NCBI RefSeq assembly: GCF_013408535.1
Contig: NZ_JACBZA010000001.1
Coordinates: 1,116,001-1,180,000, forward strand
From: Actinopolymorpha cephalotaxi
Lineage (GTDB): Bacteria > Actinomycetota > Actinomycetes > Propionibacteriales > Actinopolymorphaceae
Length of the DNA stretch: 64,000 nt
Direction: 5' to 3'
The translations under genes were made by a program, and so were the position numbers. How positions within the stretch are numbered: position 1 is the first letter of the stretch; each line of letters opens with the position of its first letter. Of the stretch, positions 60,591-64,000 are shown in pieces. Below the pieces are notes generated by a model that had not been told where the DNA came from, made no database searches, and saw only the letters and a program-made list of their open reading frames with translations.

Positions 60591-61778
60591 GTGGAGTACG
60601 TCGTCGCAGCCATCGTCATCGCCGTCATCGCCCTCGGCGCCGCCGGAACCTTCCTCCTCACCCGGGGCCGCCGGCGTGAGCTACCGCCTCAGGCGGACCG
60701 GGGCACCGGCACCATCTCGCGCCCCGCCGGGGAGGAGTCCGAGGCGGAAGGTCCCGTCGCGACCGCCGAGCGCCCGAGCGGCACCGGCGCCCCCGCGCCG
60801 CCCACCGAGGAACTCGACCTCGTCGAGCCGCCCACGCCCACCGTGGAGCGGCCCGAACCCGCCCAGGGCCGGCTGGTCCGGCTTCGTTCCCGGCTGGCGC
60901 GTTCGCAGAGCACGCTCGGCAAGGGCCTGCTGGCGATGCTGTCCCGGGACCGGATCGACGAGGACACCTGGGAGGAGATCGAGGACTCCCTGTTGTCCGC
61001 CGACGTCGGCGTGCGCCCGACCCAGGAGCTGGTCGAGCGGCTGCGCACCCGGGTGCGGGTCGAGGGCGTCGCCAGCCCCGGCCAGGCGCGGGAGATCCTC
61101 CGATCGGAGTTGCTGCACCTCGTCGGCACCGATCTGGACCGGACGGTGCACGCCGACCGTACGGCCACCAACCCCGCCGTGGTGCTCGTCGTCGGCGTCA
61201 ACGGCACCGGCAAGACGACCACCTGCGGCAAGCTCGCCCGGGTCCTCGTCGCCGAGGACAAGGACGTCATCCTGGGCGCCGCCGACACCTTCCGCGCCGC
61301 CGCGGTCGCCCAGCTGGCCACCTGGGGCGAGCGGGTCGGCGTACCCACCGTGCGGGGCCCGGAGGGCGGCGACCCCGCCAGTGTGGCGTTCGACGCGGTG
61401 AAGGCCGGCGTCGAGCAGGAGTCCGACGTGGTGATCGTCGACACCGCCGGCCGGCTGCACACCAAGACCGGCCTGATGGACGAGCTCGGCAAGGTCAAGC
61501 GGGTGATCGAGAAGCAGGCGCCGGTGAGCGAGGTGCTGCTGGTCATCGACGCCACCACCGGGCAGAACGGCCTCACCCAGGCCCGGGTGTTCGCCGAGGT
61601 GGTCGACGTCACCGGCATCGTGCTCACAAAGCTGGACAGCACCGCCAAGGGCGGCATCATCATCGCCGTGCAGCGCGAACTCGGCGTGCCGGTGAAGCTC
61701 GTCGGACTCGGCGAGGGCGCCGACGACCTCGCGCCGTTCGCTCCGGAGGAGTTCGTCGACGCGCTGCTCGCGGACTGA
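60591..61778 (+). CDS. ftsY: Signal recognition particle receptor FtsY
   Basis: A 395-residue SRP GTPase that docks ribosome-SRP complexes at the membrane. Residues 1-25 form a membrane helix (VVAAIVIAVIALGAAGTFLLT) as in actinobacteria. A Pro/Glu-rich linker runs to about 85. The NG domain has VVGVNGTGKTTTCGKLA (G1), DTAGRLHTKTGLMDEL (G3), LTKLDSTAKGG (G4) and the closing LVGLGEGADDLAPFAPEEFVDALL. GTG 60591 lacks a strong ribosome site. In many relatives it lies close to smc. Here about 22 kb separate the two. Confidence 0.96.
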   Translation: MEYVVAAIVIAVIALGAAGTFLLTRGRRRELPPQADRGTGTISRPAGEESEAEGPVATAERPSGTGAPAPPTEELDLVEPPTPTVERPEPAQGRLVRLRSRLARSQSTLGKGLLAMLSRDRIDEDTWEEIEDSLLSADVGVRPTQELVERLRTRVRVEGVASPGQAREILRSELLHLVGTDLDRTVHADRTATNPAVVLVVGVNGTGKTTTCGKLARVLVAEDKDVILGAADTFRAAAVAQLATWGERVGVPTVRGPEGGDPASVAFDAVKAGVEQESDVVIVDTAGRLHTKTGLMDELGKVKRVIEKQAPVSEVLLVIDATTGQNGLTQARVFAEVVDVTGIVLTKLDSTAKGGIIIAVQRELGVPVKLVGLGEGADDLAPFAPEEFVDALLAD

Positions 61779-61812
61779 CGACCGGCAGTTGGCGGTTGGC
61801 AGTGACCCGACG

Positions 61813-62559
61813 ATGAACGAACGGGTGTGGGCGGCGCACGCCGACGCCTGGCAGGCGATGGGCCGGATCCGGGTGGCCGACGGCGGGGGCGCCGCGCTGC
61901 TGCCGGGCTGTGCGGTGATGGCCTCCGGTCTGCCGTACCCGCAGTGGAACAACGGCGACGTGACCGACCCGGCGCTGTTCGACCTGGACCAGGTGCGCGC
62001 GTGGTACGCCCCTCGAGGCGTCCCGTGGGGCGTGCGGGTGCCGGCGGGCACGCCATGGCCGTACGGGCGGTGGCTGTTCCGGAAGCGGTGCATGGCGCTG
62101 GCGGTGCCGGCGTACGAACGTCCGGTGGCGATGCCGCCGGGGCTCGTCGTCACACCGGCCAGGCCGGACGAGGCGGAGTTGTTCGCCACCGTGGACGCGG
62201 AGGCGTTCGGCGACCCGGTGGAGCAGAACCTCGCCTGGGTACGCCCGCAACTCGGCGCCGACGGTTTCCGGTCCGTGCTGGCCAGGCTGGACGGCGAGCC
62301 GGTCGGCGTGGCCACCGGCATCCGCACCAGCGGTTCGGGTGGGGAGAGCGTCGGCGTCTTCGGCGTGGGTGTCCTGCCGCGGGCCCGCCGGCGGGGGATC
62401 GGCGCCGCGCTCACAGCGGACATCCTGGCCTGGGGGTTCGGCGGCGGCGCGACGCTCGCCCACCTGAATCCCGAGACCGAGGAGGCCGCCCGGCTGTACA
62501 CGCGGCTGGGTTTCGCCGAGGTCGCCGGCCTGGACATCTACGTCGGCCTCGACGGCTGA
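61813..62559 (+). CDS. GNAT family N-acetyltransferase
   Basis: A 248-residue protein. The N-terminal 110 residues have no clear motif and look like a decayed or distinct GNAT-like domain. The C-terminal domain from about residue 113 (LVVTPARPDEAELFATVDAEAF) has the acetyl-CoA loop VGVLPRARRRGIGAALTADIL and LNPETEEAARLYTRLGF. It would acetylate an amine, unknown which. ATG 61813 is used, and the in-frame 61789 start adds 8 residues. It lies 34 bp after ftsY but may not be co-regulated. Confidence 0.85.
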   Translation: MNERVWAAHADAWQAMGRIRVADGGGAALLPGCAVMASGLPYPQWNNGDVTDPALFDLDQVRAWYAPRGVPWGVRVPAGTPWPYGRWLFRKRCMALAVPAYERPVAMPPGLVVTPARPDEAELFATVDAEAFGDPVEQNLAWVRPQLGADGFRSVLARLDGEPVGVATGIRTSGSGGESVGVFGVGVLPRARRRGIGAALTADILAWGFGGGATLAHLNPETEEAARLYTRLGFAEVAGLDIYVGLDG

Positions 62560-62620
62560 CGGTCTCTGCCGACCTCCTGTGCAAGGCTGGGTCGAGCACA
62601 CCGACGCAGGAGGAGTGGCG

Positions 62621-63934
62621 ATGACCAGCACCGACCGGGACACCGACCTGCTCGCCCGGCACCGCGCGGTGATGCCGAACTGGCAGGCGCTCTACTACGA
62701 CGACCCGCTGGAGATCGTCGGCGGGCAGGGGCGCCGGGTCACCGGCGGTGACGGCCGGACCTACCTCGACTTCTTCGCCGGGATCCTCAGCAACTCCCTC
62801 GGGTACGGCGTACCCGAGATCACCGAGGCCGTCCGCCGCCAGCTCGACACCGGCGTGGTGCACACCTCCACCGCCTACCTCGGCCGGGCGCAGGTGGAGT
62901 ACGCCGAGCGGGTCGCGGAGCTGTCCGGCATCCCGGACGCGAAGGTGTTCTTCGTCAACTCCGGCACCGAGGCCAACGAGGCCGCGCTGCTGCTCACCAC
63001 CCACGCGCGGCGCAGCAACCAGGTGCTGGCGCTGCGCAACTCCTACCACGGCCGCGCGTTCGCCACGGTGGCGATCACCGGCAACCGGAGCTGGGGCACC
63101 AGCTCGCTGTCCCCGGTGCACGTGAGCTACGTGTACGGCGGCTACCGCTACCGCAGCCCGTTCCGCCACCTGTCCGACGCCGACTACATCGAGGCGTGCG
63201 TGGAGGACCTGCGCGACGTCATCGCGACCACCACCGCGGGCGACGTGGCGTGCATGATCACCGAGCCGATCCAGGGCGTGGGCGGGTTCGCCACCCCGCC
63301 GGACGGGCTGTTCGGCGCGATGAAGCAGGTGCTGGACGAGTACGGCATCCACTTCGTCAGCGACGAGGTGCAGACCGGCTGGGGCCGGACCGGCGAGCAC
63401 TTCTGGGGCTACCAGGCACACGACGTGGTGCCCGACGTGCTGACGTTCGCCAAGGGCGCCGCCGGTGGGCTGGCGATCGGCGGCGTGGTCGCCCGTGCGG
63501 AGCTGATGGACGGGCTGAACGCGAGCGGGCTGTCGACGTTCGGCGGCAACCCGCTGGCGATGGCCGCCGCGAACGCGACCCTGGACTACCTGCTCGCCCA
63601 CGACGTGCAGGCCAACGCCGCCAAGCTCGGGGCGAGGCTGATGTCGGGCCTGCGGGCCCTGGCCGACGGCACGAACATCGTCGGCGACGTACGCGGCAAG
63701 GGACTGATGATCGGCCTGGAGCTGGTCGAGCCGGGCACCGACACGCCCAGCCCGCGGGCCGCGGGGATGGTGCTGGCGGAGTGCCGGCGCGGCGGGCTGC
63801 TGGTCGGCAAGGGCGGCCTGCACGGGAACGTCATCCGGATCGGGCCGCCGCTCACCCTCACCGAGGACGAGGCCGAGGAAGGGCTGGCGATCGCCTCCGA
63901 CGCGATCGGGCGGGTGTACGAGGCGCTGGTCTGA
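62621..63934 (+). CDS. Class III PLP-dependent aminotransferase
   Basis: A 437-residue fold-type I aminotransferase. YLDFFAGILSNSLGYGVPEITEAV, VFFVNSGTEANEAALLLTTHARRSNQVLALRNSYHGRAFATVAITGN, ITEPIQGVGGF, FVSDEVQTGWGRTGEHFWGY and LTFAKGAAGGLAIGG (PLP Lys) give a full active site. Members include ornithine, GABA and alanine-glyoxylate aminotransferases. NSYHGR and QGVGGFATPPDG are closest to alanine-glyoxylate/beta-alanine type enzymes. The substrate is not certain. ATG 62621 has AGGAG 7 nt upstream. Confidence 0.88.
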   Translation: MTSTDRDTDLLARHRAVMPNWQALYYDDPLEIVGGQGRRVTGGDGRTYLDFFAGILSNSLGYGVPEITEAVRRQLDTGVVHTSTAYLGRAQVEYAERVAELSGIPDAKVFFVNSGTEANEAALLLTTHARRSNQVLALRNSYHGRAFATVAITGNRSWGTSSLSPVHVSYVYGGYRYRSPFRHLSDADYIEACVEDLRDVIATTTAGDVACMITEPIQGVGGFATPPDGLFGAMKQVLDEYGIHFVSDEVQTGWGRTGEHFWGYQAHDVVPDVLTFAKGAAGGLAIGGVVARAELMDGLNASGLSTFGGNPLAMAAANATLDYLLAHDVQANAAKLGARLMSGLRALADGTNIVGDVRGKGLMIGLELVEPGTDTPSPRAAGMVLAECRRGGLLVGKGGLHGNVIRIGPPLTLTEDEAEEGLAIASDAIGRVYEALV

Positions 63935-63960
63935 GGTAACACGCCGGTCACCTGAGTTCA

Positions 63961-63993
63961 TCCGGATTCGTCCGGAATCCATCCGGATCCGGA
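63961..63993. repeat. Four phased TCCGGA palindromes at the window end
   Basis: TCCGGA occurs at 63961, 63971, 63982 and 63988. The first three are about one helical turn apart. The window stops shortly after, so the next gene and the role of the array are not visible. Confidence 0.5.
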
Positions 63994-64000
63994 AACTCCT

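Overview
The window is a high-GC chromosomal segment from an actinobacterium. Evidence for this is the strong G/C bias at third codon positions, the many GTG/TTG starts, an HU protein with a long Lys/Ala tail, a CofC enzyme plus an LLM oxidoreductase (coenzyme F420 metabolism), an NdgR-type IclR regulator divergent from leuCD, zinc-type L28 and L32, and an FtsY with an N-terminal membrane anchor. The order leuB-ilvE-cimA-gltX-tRNA-Gln/Glu-ndgR-leuCD-hupB-cofC-gpsA-ddl-thiL-rpmB-recG-rsmD-coaD-yceD-rpmF-rnc-mutM-smc is a core actinobacterial backbone. A Propionibacteriales-like lineage is plausible, but I cannot prove it from the sequence alone.

Region 1 (1-17 kb) is a branched-chain amino acid district. 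It holds the leuB 3' end, ilvE, cimA (isoleucine via citramalate), ndgR and leuCD. Between them sit a DUF397 protein, a PAF-acetylhydrolase-like hydrolase, an ArsR-like regulator and an ABC-F protein. cimA is preceded by a ten-codon leader ORF with a Val-Ile-Ile run, a hairpin and a classical terminator, so an attenuator is likely. gltX lies just before tRNA-Gln(CTG) and tRNA-Glu(CTC), but its KMSKS signature is replaced by PLSSW.

Region 2 (17-38 kb) is housekeeping: HU, a cold-shock-like protein, CofC, acyltransferase, GpsA, a Cys/Met-metabolism PLP enzyme, Ddl, DUF3515, a one-domain Lrp, ThiL, L28, RecG, RsmD, CoaD, a coiled-coil protein with an internal repeat, YceD, L32, RNase III, MutM and SMC.

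Region 3 (38-60.5 kb) is more accessory and separates smc from ftsY. It carries an orphan siderophore-type binding lipoprotein, a BlaI repressor with an M56 sensor protease, a membrane acyltransferase, the cydABDC operon, a DapA-family lyase, an F420-type oxidoreductase, Ogt, a TrmB regulator with a divergent PurA paralogue, a DUF222-HNH nuclease, and a LolA-like/ABC exporter operon divergent from a two-component system. The clearest regulatory link is that the 17-bp operator TACGAC-N5-GTCGTA occurs both at the blaI promoter and at the cydA promoter, where a second overlapping operator is added. This predicts that the BlaI/M56 pair controls cytochrome bd. Region 4 (60.5-64 kb) holds ftsY, a GNAT acetyltransferase and a class III aminotransferase. 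Several genes (ilvE, cimA leader, ndgR, blaI, cydA, trmB-like, HNH) have a TANNNT-like -10 box 6-8 nt before the start codon, so leaderless mRNAs appear common.
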